From: SIG588 sp964515215
Lineage (GTDB): Bacteria; Bacillota; Clostridia; Oscillospirales; Acutalibacteraceae
Assembly (NCBI GenBank): GCA_964515215.1
Contig: CAZESL010000071.1
Coordinates: forward strand, 1-12,308
Length of the DNA: 12,308 nucleotides
Direction: 5' to 3'
Positions within the stretch are counted from its first letter, which is position 1; every line of letters begins with the position of its first letter. Position numbers and translations under genes: made by a program. Positions 1 through 6,944 of this stretch are shown in pieces. The notes beneath the pieces are model-generated. The model saw only the letters and a program-made list of their open reading frames with translations. It was not told the DNA's origin and ran no database searches.

Positions 1-1414
1 ATCCTATCTGCGTGATCACAAGATGCGCGGATACAGGACGAGTTCCGCCTGCAAGCGGCGTAATGGTAAGCGCCGCTGCATTGCCTGCGGGATTGCGGAC
101 CGTCAAAACCGAATTGACTGCCGTGGTAGTTACGATAGCCATTCCCACGATCTGATCCGTTCCCGTGGCACGGCCTGCAACGGTATAGGCTAAATCTTGA
201 CCGTTCAAGGTCAGGATCAGCTGTCCTGCTTCAGTGACGCTGACTTGGAACAGTATTTGATAGGTGCCGATCGGACCGAGATTGAAGGTTGACGGGCCGA
301 GACGCCCAATATTTGTGTTGGCGATCGGACCGTTTTGCGGAAAACTGACGTCGGTGCCGGGAGCAACCGTTGCCGAGTTGTCAGGCGGCATCAAGGCGTA
401 AAAATCCGCATAGCCGAGTACGCCTCCCGGAAGTCCCTGCGGCCCCTGTGCACCCGTATCGCCTTGGGGCCCCTGCGGGCCGACAGGACCTTGCGGACCT
501 TGGGGGCCGGTATCGCCTTGAGGACCCTGAGGGCCCGTGGGACCGGTATCACCCTGGGGGCCTTGAGCACCGGCGGGGCCTTGAGGCCCCGTGGGACCGG
601 TGGCACCCGCAGGGCCTACGGGGCCTGTGGGGCCAACGTCACCTTGGGGGCCCTGCGGACCTGCGGGACCTTGCGGCCCTATAGGACCGGTGGCACCTTG
701 AGGACCGGTGGCACCCGCGGGACCAATGTCACCCTGGGGGCCTTGCGGGCCTTGAGGACCGGTAGCGCCTTGGGGGCCTTGCGGACCTGCGGGACCGATA
801 TCACCTTGGGGACCTTGCGGCCCGGGAAGACCTTGAAGTCCTTGAGGTCCCTGCGGACCAACCGCTCCGGTTTCACCGACAGGCCCCTGAGGGCCTTGGG
901 GACCGACAGCACCGGCAGGACCAACGGGACCTTGCGCACCCGTATCGCCCGTCGGGCCTTGCGGACCAACGGGACCTTGCGGTCCCGCGGGACCGATCGC
1001 ACCCGTCGGTCCTTGCGGACCCGCGGGACCTACGTCGCCTGCAGGGCCCTGCTCACCGATGGGACCCTGCGGCCCGATAGGACCTACCGGCCCGATCGGG
1101 CCTTGAGGGCCTTGTGCACCGGTATCACCTGCGGGGCCTTGCGGGCCGATGGGACCTTGCGCACCTTGTGCGCCTTGAGGCCCCTGAGGGCCGGGTGCTC
1201 CCGTATCACCCGTGGCACCCTGCGGCCCGATAGGACCTCGCGGGCCCGTTGGGCCTTGCGGGCCGATAGGGCCTCGCGGACCAGTCGGACCTTGCGGGCC
1301 GGCAGGACCTCGCGGACCCTGCGGACCTACGGGACCGGGAGGACAAACTACGCACGGATTTTTATCTTTAAAAGGAGAGGCGAGGGGCAACGTGCGCTCT
1401 ATACGATCACACAC
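1..1414 (-). CDS. Collagen-like protein with BclA-like C-terminal domain (3' end just off the window)
   Basis: This reads leftward and stays open to the window edge, giving at least 471 residues from a GTG at 1414. A 26-residue N-terminal segment with a CVVC motif and no signal peptide is followed by about 102 in-phase Gly codons spaced 9 bp apart (1336 down to 425): an uninterrupted Gly-X-Y tract rich in GPQ, GPT, GAT and GDT. The last ~141 residues (424 to 2) begin GYADFYALMPPD, contain SFNLGPIGTYQILFQVSV and RATGTDQIVGMA, and end HLVITQIG. This matches the trimerising C-terminal domain of BclA/exosporium-type collagen-like proteins of Firmicutes as I know them, so probably only a residue or two is missing. 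A spore-surface or cell-surface filament is the likely role (inference). The start is unclear: there is no in-frame ATG nearby and no ribosome binding site before GTG 1414; TTG 1390 is an alternative. Confidence 0.85.
   Translation of the reverse strand, partial: MCDRIERTLPLASPFKDKNPCVVCPPGPVGPQGPRGPAGPQGPTGPRGPIGPQGPTGPRGPIGPQGATGDTGAPGPQGPQGAQGAQGPIGPQGPAGDTGAQGPQGPIGPVGPIGPQGPIGEQGPAGDVGPAGPQGPTGAIGPAGPQGPVGPQGPTGDTGAQGPVGPAGAVGPQGPQGPVGETGAVGPQGPQGLQGLPGPQGPQGDIGPAGPQGPQGATGPQGPQGPQGDIGPAGATGPQGATGPIGPQGPAGPQGPQGDVGPTGPVGPAGATGPTGPQGPAGAQGPQGDTGPTGPQGPQGDTGPQGPQGPVGPQGPQGDTGAQGPQGLPGGVLGYADFYALMPPDNSATVAPGTDVSFPQNGPIANTNIGRLGPSTFNLGPIGTYQILFQVSVTEAGQLILTLNGQDLAYTVAGRATGTDQIVGMAIVTTTAVNSVLTVRNPAGNAAALTITPLAGGTRPVSAHLVITQIG
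425..1336 (-). repeat. Collagen Gly-X-Y coding repeat
   Basis: A 9-bp periodic coding repeat on the minus strand, with a Gly codon every 9 bp and X-Y pairs mostly Pro-Gln, Pro-Thr, Pro-Ala, Ala-Thr and Asp-Thr. I followed the Gly phase by eye from 425 to about 1019 and again near 1334 and found no break. The units are degenerate (GGA/GGT/GGC/GGG alternate), so this is a protein-level repeat rather than a recent DNA tandem expansion. It is prone to slippage and length variation between strains. Confidence 0.9.
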
Positions 1415-1417
1415 GCG

Positions 1418-1492
1418 GTAGGGGCGGCAACCTGCCGCCCGCGAAAAACGCAATCGGTCGCGGAACGGACAGGCGAGGACGCCTGTCCCTAC
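1418..1492. repeat. Paired-hairpin palindromic element (REP/BIME- or MITE-like)
   Basis: The 75-bp stretch starts with GTAGGG (1418-1423) and ends with CCCTAC (1487-1492), an inverted repeat. Inside are two strong hairpins: GGGCGGCA (1422-1429), a 3-nt loop and TGCCGCCC (1433-1440); and GGACAGGCG (1467-1475), loop AGGA and CGCCTGTCC (1480-1488). A small GCG-AAAAA-CGC motif lies between them (1441-1451). The two hairpin arms resemble each other in opposite orientation (GTAGGGGCGGC versus GTAGGGACAGGC), as in bipartite REP elements. There is no T-tract, so it does not look like an ordinary terminator. No second copy was seen in this window; that it is dispersed in the genome is inference. Confidence 0.6.
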
Positions 1493-1505
1493 AACGCCCG
1501 CCACT

Positions 1506-2357
1506 TCATAAAAACAGCGCCACAAAAATGCCCGCCAACACGAGCATGGTACACAGCAGTTTGTACACGATATGCTTTTCGTGAAATACCAGCCACCCCG
1601 TCAGCACCGTGACCAGTACCGACGACTGCTTGACCACCGTCATCAGCGTCACTTCGCTGTAGGGGTTGGCGTTTGCTTCGAACAGCATACGGTCCCCCAC
1701 GATCAGTGAGATACTCATGATCGGCACCCAGTAGTTCCTGCACAGTGCGCCCCACGCCACCCGCTCGCGGCGGCAAAGCAACACCGCACCGTAGATCACC
1801 GTCATAAACAGCATAAACCAAAATTGCAGTTGCGCCGAGGTCATATATCTCATCAGCACTTTATCCATCGTGCCCGACACCGCGTTCAAAAAGCAGTTCA
1901 TCAGCGCCGCGATGAGCACCGTTACGGTAAGTTCACCGCCTTCGCCCCCGCGTTTGAGGTTCACGAGCAGCAGTCCGGCCACCACCAACAGCATGCCCAC
2001 GGCTTTTGCCCACGTAAAACTCTCCCCCAGCACGAACACGCCGAGCAGGGTGGAAAATACCATACGTGACAGATCCATAATGCCGTACAAACTCACCGAA
2101 ATGTGTTTCAGTGCCGTAAAGGCACACAACCACGCACCGCACACCACCGCCGCCTTGATAAAGGCGAAAAAGATAAAATGCGGTGCCAGCGCCAACGCTT
2201 CGACGCACGTCGGTAAGGTAAATACCCACCCGATGAGGGTATAGAAAAACAAGATCTCGGTCGAGCGACTCTTTGTAAGAGCCGCTTTTTTCATACCCTC
2301 ACGCGTACCTTTCAACAGACCGTATGCCAGTACCATCCATATCCACACGGTTTCCAT
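1506..2357 (-). CDS. EamA/DMT-superfamily membrane transporter
   Basis: A 283-residue, highly hydrophobic protein with about nine or ten predicted membrane segments in two halves separated near KRGGEGGE. This is the duplicated layout of the drug/metabolite transporter (EamA) superfamily. Typical features are the first-half segment SLYGIMDLSRMVFSTLLGVF followed by LGESFTWAKAVGMLLVVAGLLL, and the corresponding second-half SEVTLMTVVKQSSVLVTVL followed by FHEKHIVYKLLCTMLVLAGI. The substrate cannot be read from sequence. I chose ATG 2357 because a purine-rich GGGGTGAGGG lies directly upstream and because the likely -10 box (2382-2387) would overlap the leader of any earlier start; in-frame ATGs at 2381 and 2462 exist but lack a ribosome binding site. 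It is followed on the same strand by the palindromic element and the collagen-like gene, with no obvious terminator between. Confidence 0.85.
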   Translation of the reverse strand: METVWIWMVLAYGLLKGTREGMKKAALTKSRSTEILFFYTLIGWVFTLPTCVEALALAPHFIFFAFIKAAVVCGAWLCAFTALKHISVSLYGIMDLSRMVFSTLLGVFVLGESFTWAKAVGMLLVVAGLLLVNLKRGGEGGELTVTVLIAALMNCFLNAVSGTMDKVLMRYMTSAQLQFWFMLFMTVIYGAVLLCRRERVAWGALCRNYWVPIMSISLIVGDRMLFEANANPYSEVTLMTVVKQSSVLVTVLTGWLVFHEKHIVYKLLCTMLVLAGIFVALFL

Positions 2358-2381
2358 ACCCTCACCCCGTTTCTTCGACAT

Positions 2382-2410
2382 AGTATACGGCATCTTTTGC
2401 ACAATTGCAA
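2382..2410 (-). promoter_or_regulatory. Sigma-A promoter for the EamA transporter
   Basis: On the minus strand TTGCAA (2410-2405) is followed after exactly 17 nt by TATACT (2387-2382). Transcription would start near 2375, leaving a short leader before ATG 2357. The match is five of six bases at -10 and four of six at -35. Confidence 0.6.
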
Positions 2411-2434
2411 GCCAAAATAATGCGGCGCGGGCGG

Positions 2435-2463
2435 TTGACATTTGAAAAGATATGTTGTACAAT
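2435..2463 (+). promoter_or_regulatory. Strong sigma-A promoter of the DUF-bPH2-bPH2-uvrB-uvrA-trxB gene run
   Basis: TTGACA (2435-2440), a perfect -35, is followed after 17 nt by TACAAT (2458-2463), a five-of-six -10. Transcription would begin near 2470, inside the palindrome described next. This is the only strong promoter I see ahead of the gene run that ends at 10677. Confidence 0.8.
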
Positions 2464-2467
2464 TATG

Positions 2468-2483
2468 CAGAACATCTGTTCTG
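2468..2483. promoter_or_regulatory. Putative LexA (DinR-type) SOS operator
   Basis: CAGAACATCTGTTCTG is a perfect 7-bp inverted repeat around a 2-nt centre. Its core GAAC-ATCT-GTTC (2470-2481) matches the GAAC-N4-GTTC core of the Bacillus LexA/DinR box (consensus CGAACRNRYGTTYC), but the outer C bases are A and T here and one centre position differs. It starts 5 nt after the -10 box, so a bound repressor would block initiation. The presence of uvrB and uvrA, known SOS genes in B. subtilis, in the gene run below supports the call. Another dimeric repressor with a palindromic site remains possible. Confidence 0.6.
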
Positions 2484-2556
2484 TGCGGTGAAACGAAGTC
2501 TCAAGTAATGAAATACAGCCGATCTCCCGTTAACGACGGTATAGGAGTTTTTCAAA

Positions 2557-2901
2557 ATGAACCCATCGACATATGTACCGATCATCCTTCTGTGGATCAT
2601 CATTTTTACCCTGTTACGCAACCCCAAGACAGCGGTTGCCGAAAGAATCATCAAAAAAAGAAAAACGGAGGACAATACCGAAATGAAAGAACTTGCAAAG
2701 AGATTTATCGATAAAGAATGCTTGATCTACGCATTCGACAGCAGCCATCAATTCGAGGGTACTATAAAAGAAGTGACCGACGGTGCCGTTTTGATCGAAA
2801 AGGGCGGCACGCTTGAAGCGATCAACCTCGACTTTGTGATTCGCATAAGAGAGTTTCCGAAGAATAAGAAAGGCAAGAAAAAATCTGTCGTTTTGGATTG
2901 A
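2557..2901 (+). CDS. Small membrane-anchored protein with a conserved C-terminal domain of unknown function
   Basis: 114 residues. Residues 6-21 are a single membrane segment (YVPIILLWIIIFTLL), followed by a basic stretch (AERIIKKRKTED) and then a compact domain from residue 43 with KECLIYAF, GTIKEVTDGAVLIEKGG, EAINLDFVIRIRE and a very basic tail (PKNKKGKKKS). The C-terminal part recalls small Clostridia proteins of unknown function (possibly the DUF6897 type, from memory and unverified); its short beta-rich pattern could be an Sm- or SH3-like fold (inference). AGGAG at 2543-2547 with a 9-nt spacer supports ATG 2557. A second ribosome binding site inside the gene could give a 72-residue soluble form. 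It is first in the run under the LexA-like operator, with the next gene 37 bp away. Confidence 0.75.
   Translation: MNPSTYVPIILLWIIIFTLLRNPKTAVAERIIKKRKTEDNTEMKELAKRFIDKECLIYAFDSSHQFEGTIKEVTDGAVLIEKGGTLEAINLDFVIRIREFPKNKKGKKKSVVLD
2667..2685 (+). promoter_or_regulatory. Internal ribosome binding site and alternative start (short form)
   Basis: GGAGGA (2667-2672), 10 nt and then an in-frame ATG (2683-2685) that would start the 72-residue form MKELAKRFIDKECL. This site matches the Shine-Dalgarno consensus better than the one before ATG 2557. The short form would lack the membrane anchor. Either this is the true start, with the upstream ORF incidental, or both forms are made. Confidence 0.45.
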
Positions 2902-2938
2902 TCGGCAGTACATATAGGAAGTTTTAGGAGGAATACGT

Positions 2939-3433
2939 ATGGAACTGAAAAAATTGGACAAATGTGTACTTAAGTTGTGGTACATTCGCGCGGCTGTTGT
3001 TTCGTTGGGGCTGGCGGGCATCTTGACAAGCGCGGCTGTCATTCTGATCGCAACCGAAGCGCCCGCCGACGTTACGCTTGCCGTTTTGTTGGGGGTGGGA
3101 ATACCTGTCGTTTTACTTCTGGGACTTACGCTGATCCTGCCGACGTTGCGCTACAAAATGTACGCATGGGGCTATGACGACAAGCGGATCATCGTGAAGC
3201 AAGGCGTGATCTTCCGACACAGAGTTGTGATTCCCGTCTGTCAGATCCAGGATCTGCACAGAACGCAGGGACCGCTTATGATGATGTTGAACTTGAGCGA
3301 TGTTACCATCTCAACGGCGGGATCGAATTTTGACATCTCTACTCTCACGACCGATGAGGCAGACCGCATGATCGACGAACTTGAGCGTGATCTTGAAACG
3401 AGAATTGAGGAACTGAAGAATGAAGAGATTTGA
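2939..3433 (+). CDS. bPH2 (PF03703) membrane protein, YdbS-like
   Basis: 164 residues. Two membrane helices (about 16-38 and 46-68) are followed by one bacterial PH domain of the bPH_2 family (about 71-147), with the usual order RYKMYAWGYDDKRI, KQGVIFRHRVVIPVCQIQDL, QGPLMMMLNLSDVTISTAG and FDISTLTTDEAD. The last ~20 residues are a charged Glu/Arg helix. AGGAGG at 2926-2931 with a 7-nt spacer fixes the start. It overlaps the following gene by 14 bp, so the two are translationally coupled, as in the ydbS-ydbT pair of Bacillus. In B. subtilis, as I recall, ydbST belongs to the sigma-W envelope-stress regulon and has been linked to resistance to a bacteriocin-type peptide; the biochemical role is unknown. 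The domain call is firm, but orthology to YdbS itself is only likely. Confidence 0.85.
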   Translation: MELKKLDKCVLKLWYIRAAVVSLGLAGILTSAAVILIATEAPADVTLAVLLGVGIPVVLLLGLTLILPTLRYKMYAWGYDDKRIIVKQGVIFRHRVVIPVCQIQDLHRTQGPLMMMLNLSDVTISTAGSNFDISTLTTDEADRMIDELERDLETRIEELKNEEI

Positions 3434-4940
3434 CAAAGGATATGTGTATTCCGGTTTGTTGTCGGATTCGTTCAGCAGCCTTGTAATCGTCTTTGTCTTT
3501 CTTAGCGACCTCTTTATTGACGATGAAGCAGGAATGGGGGATCTCGTTGCCGCGCTCCCCCTTCTTGCAATCGCGTTTGTCGTAGTTTATCTTTGCTTTA
3601 TTGTTTACAGAATTCTGTATTACCGAACTTCCGGCTACGAACTGACAGAAAGGGAGATCAAATGTAACCGCGGGGTGCTGTTTACCAAACATTCCGTTCT
3701 GGACTACACGAAGATTCACGCCATCAACAAAAAGCAGAGCCTGCTTCACAGGATCTTCGGTATCGCGGTTCTGACGGTCGACAGCGGCTCTACCAACACT
3801 TCGCATCAGGCGGAGATAACCATCGTTGAGAAATCAAAAACGGTTGATGCTTTGCTGGTGGAATTGAACGCGTTAAAAGAACACGGCACGCGAACGGCCG
3901 ACGATCCCCAAGAAGAGGTGTTACTCTCCGACGAGGACAGTCTGTACTGCTTTACTTCCAAAAAGAAGATGCTGTACACACTCATCAACATCGTTTCCAC
4001 ATCGTTTTTCACGGTCTTGTTCGCCATATTAGCCGGTTTCGTTATGTGCTTTTGTGAGCTGATGCTGCAACTTGACGCGTTCAGTTCGTGGGGAGAGTTT
4101 TTTCTGATCGCTTTCGTGCTTACCGTAATGGCGATGTTGCTGTTCTCGGTCTTCTCGTTTATCGGCTCTATGATCCAGTCCTTCGTGGGGTACCATCACT
4201 TTACCATCACCAAACGTGGGAACGATATTCAGATCGCCTTCGGGCTTTTGGAACGGCATACCAACACCTTCAGCTACGACAGGATCAAGGCGGTTAAGAT
4301 CTCGCAAAGGTTGGTTCAACGCCTGTTGGGTTTTGCCGCCATCAAACTTGAGGTCATCGGATACACAAACGACAGCGGGGAGGACAGCAACGCGGAACTG
4401 GGTGTACTTGTCCCGTTTTGTAAATATGACGAGATCGGCGAAATTTTGGGCAAAGTATTACCCGATTATGTTCCGGATGAAAAGCAGACGAAGTCGGTTG
4501 CCTATTTCCCGTTTGTTTCGTGGTTTGCCCTCATTCTCGGCATCGTAACAACGGTGGTGTTACTGCAAGCGGTCATACCTATGCGGATCTTCAACGTCCC
4601 CTCCGCGGTGATCGACGCCGTTGCTTTTGCCGTGGCAGGGGTGGCAGCCGTGATCCTTGCCGTGAAAGCGGCGAGCGCTGTTCTCGGTTATCAAAACAAC
4701 GGCGTTGCGATCCACAACGGCAAAATAACGGCGTATTACGGCGGGTTTACCAAAAACGTTACCGTATTTATGGCGAAAAATCTGGTTGCGGCAGAAAACG
4801 TGACCACACCGCTTCGCCAAAAAAACGGTATCGCCAGTTTCGTTATGCATCTAAAGACCAACGCGATGTCCAATGAGATCAAAGTCCATATTCAAGACGA
4901 TACTCTTTCGGAGGAATTGGAAGATCTGTTGGCACTGTGA
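3420..4940 (+). CDS. Multi-domain bPH2 (PF03703) membrane protein, YdbT-like
   Basis: 506 residues: pairs of membrane helices (about 15-30 and 43-66; 185-212 and 225-252; 364-386 and 398-420), each pair followed by a bPH2-type domain. Domain 1 (about 69-152) has GYELTEREIKCNRGVLF and LDYTKIHAINKKQSLLHRIFGIAVLTVDS. Domain 2 (about 256-350) has HHFTITKRGNDIQIAFGLLE and YDRIKAVKISQRLVQRLLGF. Domain 3 (about 423-506) is the most divergent (GVAIHNGKITAYYGGFTKN). Three such repeats and this length are typical of YdbT. GAGGAA at 3407-3412 with a 7-nt spacer supports ATG 3420, which lies inside the end of the YdbS-like gene. The two products probably form one membrane complex (inference). uvrB starts 33 bp after the stop with no terminator or promoter seen. 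Base composition appears more AT-rich than in uvrB. Confidence 0.87.
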   Translation: MKRFDKGYVYSGLLSDSFSSLVIVFVFLSDLFIDDEAGMGDLVAALPLLAIAFVVVYLCFIVYRILYYRTSGYELTEREIKCNRGVLFTKHSVLDYTKIHAINKKQSLLHRIFGIAVLTVDSGSTNTSHQAEITIVEKSKTVDALLVELNALKEHGTRTADDPQEEVLLSDEDSLYCFTSKKKMLYTLINIVSTSFFTVLFAILAGFVMCFCELMLQLDAFSSWGEFFLIAFVLTVMAMLLFSVFSFIGSMIQSFVGYHHFTITKRGNDIQIAFGLLERHTNTFSYDRIKAVKISQRLVQRLLGFAAIKLEVIGYTNDSGEDSNAELGVLVPFCKYDEIGEILGKVLPDYVPDEKQTKSVAYFPFVSWFALILGIVTTVVLLQAVIPMRIFNVPSAVIDAVAFAVAGVAAVILAVKAASAVLGYQNNGVAIHNGKITAYYGGFTKNVTVFMAKNLVAAENVTTPLRQKNGIASFVMHLKTNAMSNEIKVHIQDDTLSEELEDLLAL

Positions 4941-4973
4941 TCTCTAAGCAGAAAAAGCAAAAGGAGTGAGAAC

Positions 4974-6944
4974 GTGGCGGATCAATTCAAACTGGTATCG
5001 AAATACGCGCCGACAGGCGACCAGCCCGAGGCGATCGAGCAGTTGGTGCAGAGCATCGAAAACGGCAACCGTGAACAGACGCTGCTCGGCGTCACGGGCT
5101 CAGGTAAGACCTTCACGATGGCGAACGTCATCGCCCGTGTCAACCGTCCGACCCTCGTTCTTGCTCACAACAAGACCCTTGCCGCGCAGTTGTGCTCGGA
5201 ATTTCGGGAATTCTTCCCTAACAATGCAGTAGAATATTTTGTATCCTACTACGACTACTATCAGCCCGAGGCGTACATTCCCTCGACCGATACGTATATT
5301 GAGAAGGATTCCGCCATCAACGACGAGATCGACCGTCTGCGCCACTCCGCCACCTCGGCGCTGTCCGAGCGGCGGGACGTCATCATCGTGGCGAGCGTGT
5401 CCTGCATCTACTCACTCGGTGACCCCGCGGATTATCGGCAGATGGTGCTGTCACTGCGCCCCGGTATGACGATGGAACGGGATGAATTGATCGCCCGTTT
5501 GGTGGAACAACAATATGAGCGTAACGACATCAACTTTGTTCGCGGCAAATTCCGCGTGCGGGGCGACGTGGTGGAACTCTTCCCTTCGGGTGCGGAACAA
5601 AGCGTGGTGCGCGTGGAATTCTTCGGTGACGAGATCGACCGTATTTCGGAAGTGCATCCCCTGACGGGTGAGACCGTCCGCACCCTCTCCTACGCGGCCG
5701 TCTACCCCGCATCCCACTACATCGTGCCGCCCGATAAGATGGAGGGGGCGCTCAAAAACATCGAAGACGAACTGGAAGCGCGGGTGGCCGAGTTCACCGC
5801 CGAAGGCAAACTGCTCGAAGCGGAACGCATTTTGCAACGCACCCGTTACGACTTAGAGATGCTGCGCGAGATCGGCATCTGCAAAGGGGTGGAAAACTAC
5901 TCTCGCGTACTGTCGGGACGTCCCGCAGGCTCCACACCGTATACGCTTCTCGACTATTTCCCCGAGGATTTTCTTCTGTTCGTGGACGAATCCCACGTGA
6001 CGCTGCCGCAGGTGCGCGGTATGTTCGGCGGTGACCGCGCCCGCAAGGAAAATTTGGTGGAATTCGGTTTCCGCCTACCCAGTGCGTTCGATAACCGCCC
6101 CTTGAATTTTGACGAATTTTACGACCACGTGCATCAAGCGGTGTTCGTCTCCGCCACCCCCGGTGAGTTTGAGCGGGAACGCAGCGCGGTGCTTGCCGAG
6201 CAGGTGATCCGCCCCACGGGTCTTTTGGATCCTGCGGTAAGCGTCCGTCCCGTAGACGGGCAGATCGACGATCTGATGGACGCCATTCGCGAACGGGTCG
6301 AACGAAAAGAGCGCACCCTCGTCACCACCCTCACCAAGAAAATGGCAGAAGACCTTTCCGCTTTTCTGGAAAACGCGGGTGTCAAGGTACGGTATATGCA
6401 CCACGATATCGACACGATGGAACGCATGGAGATCATCCGCGACCTGCGTCTGGGCGAATTCGACGTGCTGGTGGGTATCAACCTGCTGCGTGAAGGATTG
6501 GACATCCCCGAAGTGTCATTGGTTGCCATTCTGGATGCCGACAAAGAAGGGTTCCTACGTTCGGAGACCTCACTGATACAGACCATCGGCCGTGCGGCGC
6601 GTAACGCGGGCGGTGAGGTCATTATGTATGCCGACAGCGTGACTCCGTCAATGGAACGCGCGTTGCGGGAGACCGAACGCCGCCGCTCCATCCAGCAGGC
6701 GTACAACGAAGCCCACGGCATCGTACCGAAGACCATTCAAAAGGACGTGCGGGACGTCATTGACATTTCGGGCAAGGAAAAGCGGGAGACGAAAGCTGCC
6801 GCCTTTCGCCGCCTAAATGCCGCCGAGCGCCGACAACTGATCGACGAATTGACACGCGAGATGCGTGCCGCCGCCTCACTGCTTGAATTTGAGCGGGCGG
6901 CCGAATTGCGCGATAAGATCGAAGAATTGAAAAAGGTGAAATGA
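4974..6944 (+). CDS. uvrB: Excinuclease ABC subunit B
   Basis: 656 residues, full length for the family. UvrB is the DNA-loading helicase-like subunit of nucleotide excision repair: UvrA delivers it to lesions, and it then recruits UvrC for incision. Visible motifs are Walker A GVTGSGKT (39-46), the beta-hairpin region rich in Tyr (YFVSYYDYYQPEAYIP, from about residue 88), the Walker B box DESH (338-341), motif VI QTIGRAARN with Arg540 and Arg543, and a C-terminal UVR coiled-coil (about 617-655) that contacts UvrC. The start is GTG at 4974, with AAGGAG (4961-4966) 7 nt upstream and the conserved beginning FKLVSKYAPTGDQPEAI. It follows the YdbT-like gene by 33 bp and overlaps uvrA by 4 bp. No LexA-like box was found in the short gap upstream, so control probably comes from the operator at 2468. 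Confidence 0.98.
   Translation: MADQFKLVSKYAPTGDQPEAIEQLVQSIENGNREQTLLGVTGSGKTFTMANVIARVNRPTLVLAHNKTLAAQLCSEFREFFPNNAVEYFVSYYDYYQPEAYIPSTDTYIEKDSAINDEIDRLRHSATSALSERRDVIIVASVSCIYSLGDPADYRQMVLSLRPGMTMERDELIARLVEQQYERNDINFVRGKFRVRGDVVELFPSGAEQSVVRVEFFGDEIDRISEVHPLTGETVRTLSYAAVYPASHYIVPPDKMEGALKNIEDELEARVAEFTAEGKLLEAERILQRTRYDLEMLREIGICKGVENYSRVLSGRPAGSTPYTLLDYFPEDFLLFVDESHVTLPQVRGMFGGDRARKENLVEFGFRLPSAFDNRPLNFDEFYDHVHQAVFVSATPGEFERERSAVLAEQVIRPTGLLDPAVSVRPVDGQIDDLMDAIRERVERKERTLVTTLTKKMAEDLSAFLENAGVKVRYMHHDIDTMERMEIIRDLRLGEFDVLVGINLLREGLDIPEVSLVAILDADKEGFLRSETSLIQTIGRAARNAGGEVIMYADSVTPSMERALRETERRRSIQQAYNEAHGIVPKTIQKDVRDVIDISGKEKRETKAAAFRRLNAAERRQLIDELTREMRAAASLLEFERAAELRDKIEELKKVK

Noticed and set aside
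425..1336. Regular short repeats that could suggest a CRISPR array or satellite.
   Set aside because: The period is 9 bp with a Gly codon at each step and no spacer-repeat alternation; it is coding repeat.
1418..1492. The paired hairpins as an intrinsic terminator for the transporter gene.
   Set aside because: The stems are strong, but neither is followed by a T-tract on either strand.
335..1612. A long plus-strand open frame (425 codons) with Arg/Thr/Leu/Gly-rich repeats.
   Set aside because: It is the antisense shadow of the collagen Gly-X-Y repeat: repeat codons read backwards rarely give stops. It has no ribosome binding site or recognisable domain, while the minus strand gives a clear collagen-like protein with a known head domain.
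2524..2547. A possible leader hairpin in which CTCC pairs with the GGAG of the first ribosome binding site.
   Set aside because: Only about four base pairs plus a short inner CGT/ACG pairing; too weak to claim a riboswitch or translational control.
4941..4973. A second SOS box or promoter directly before uvrB.
   Set aside because: The 33-bp gap holds only the ribosome binding site; no GAAC-N4-GTTC or promoter-like hexamers are seen.
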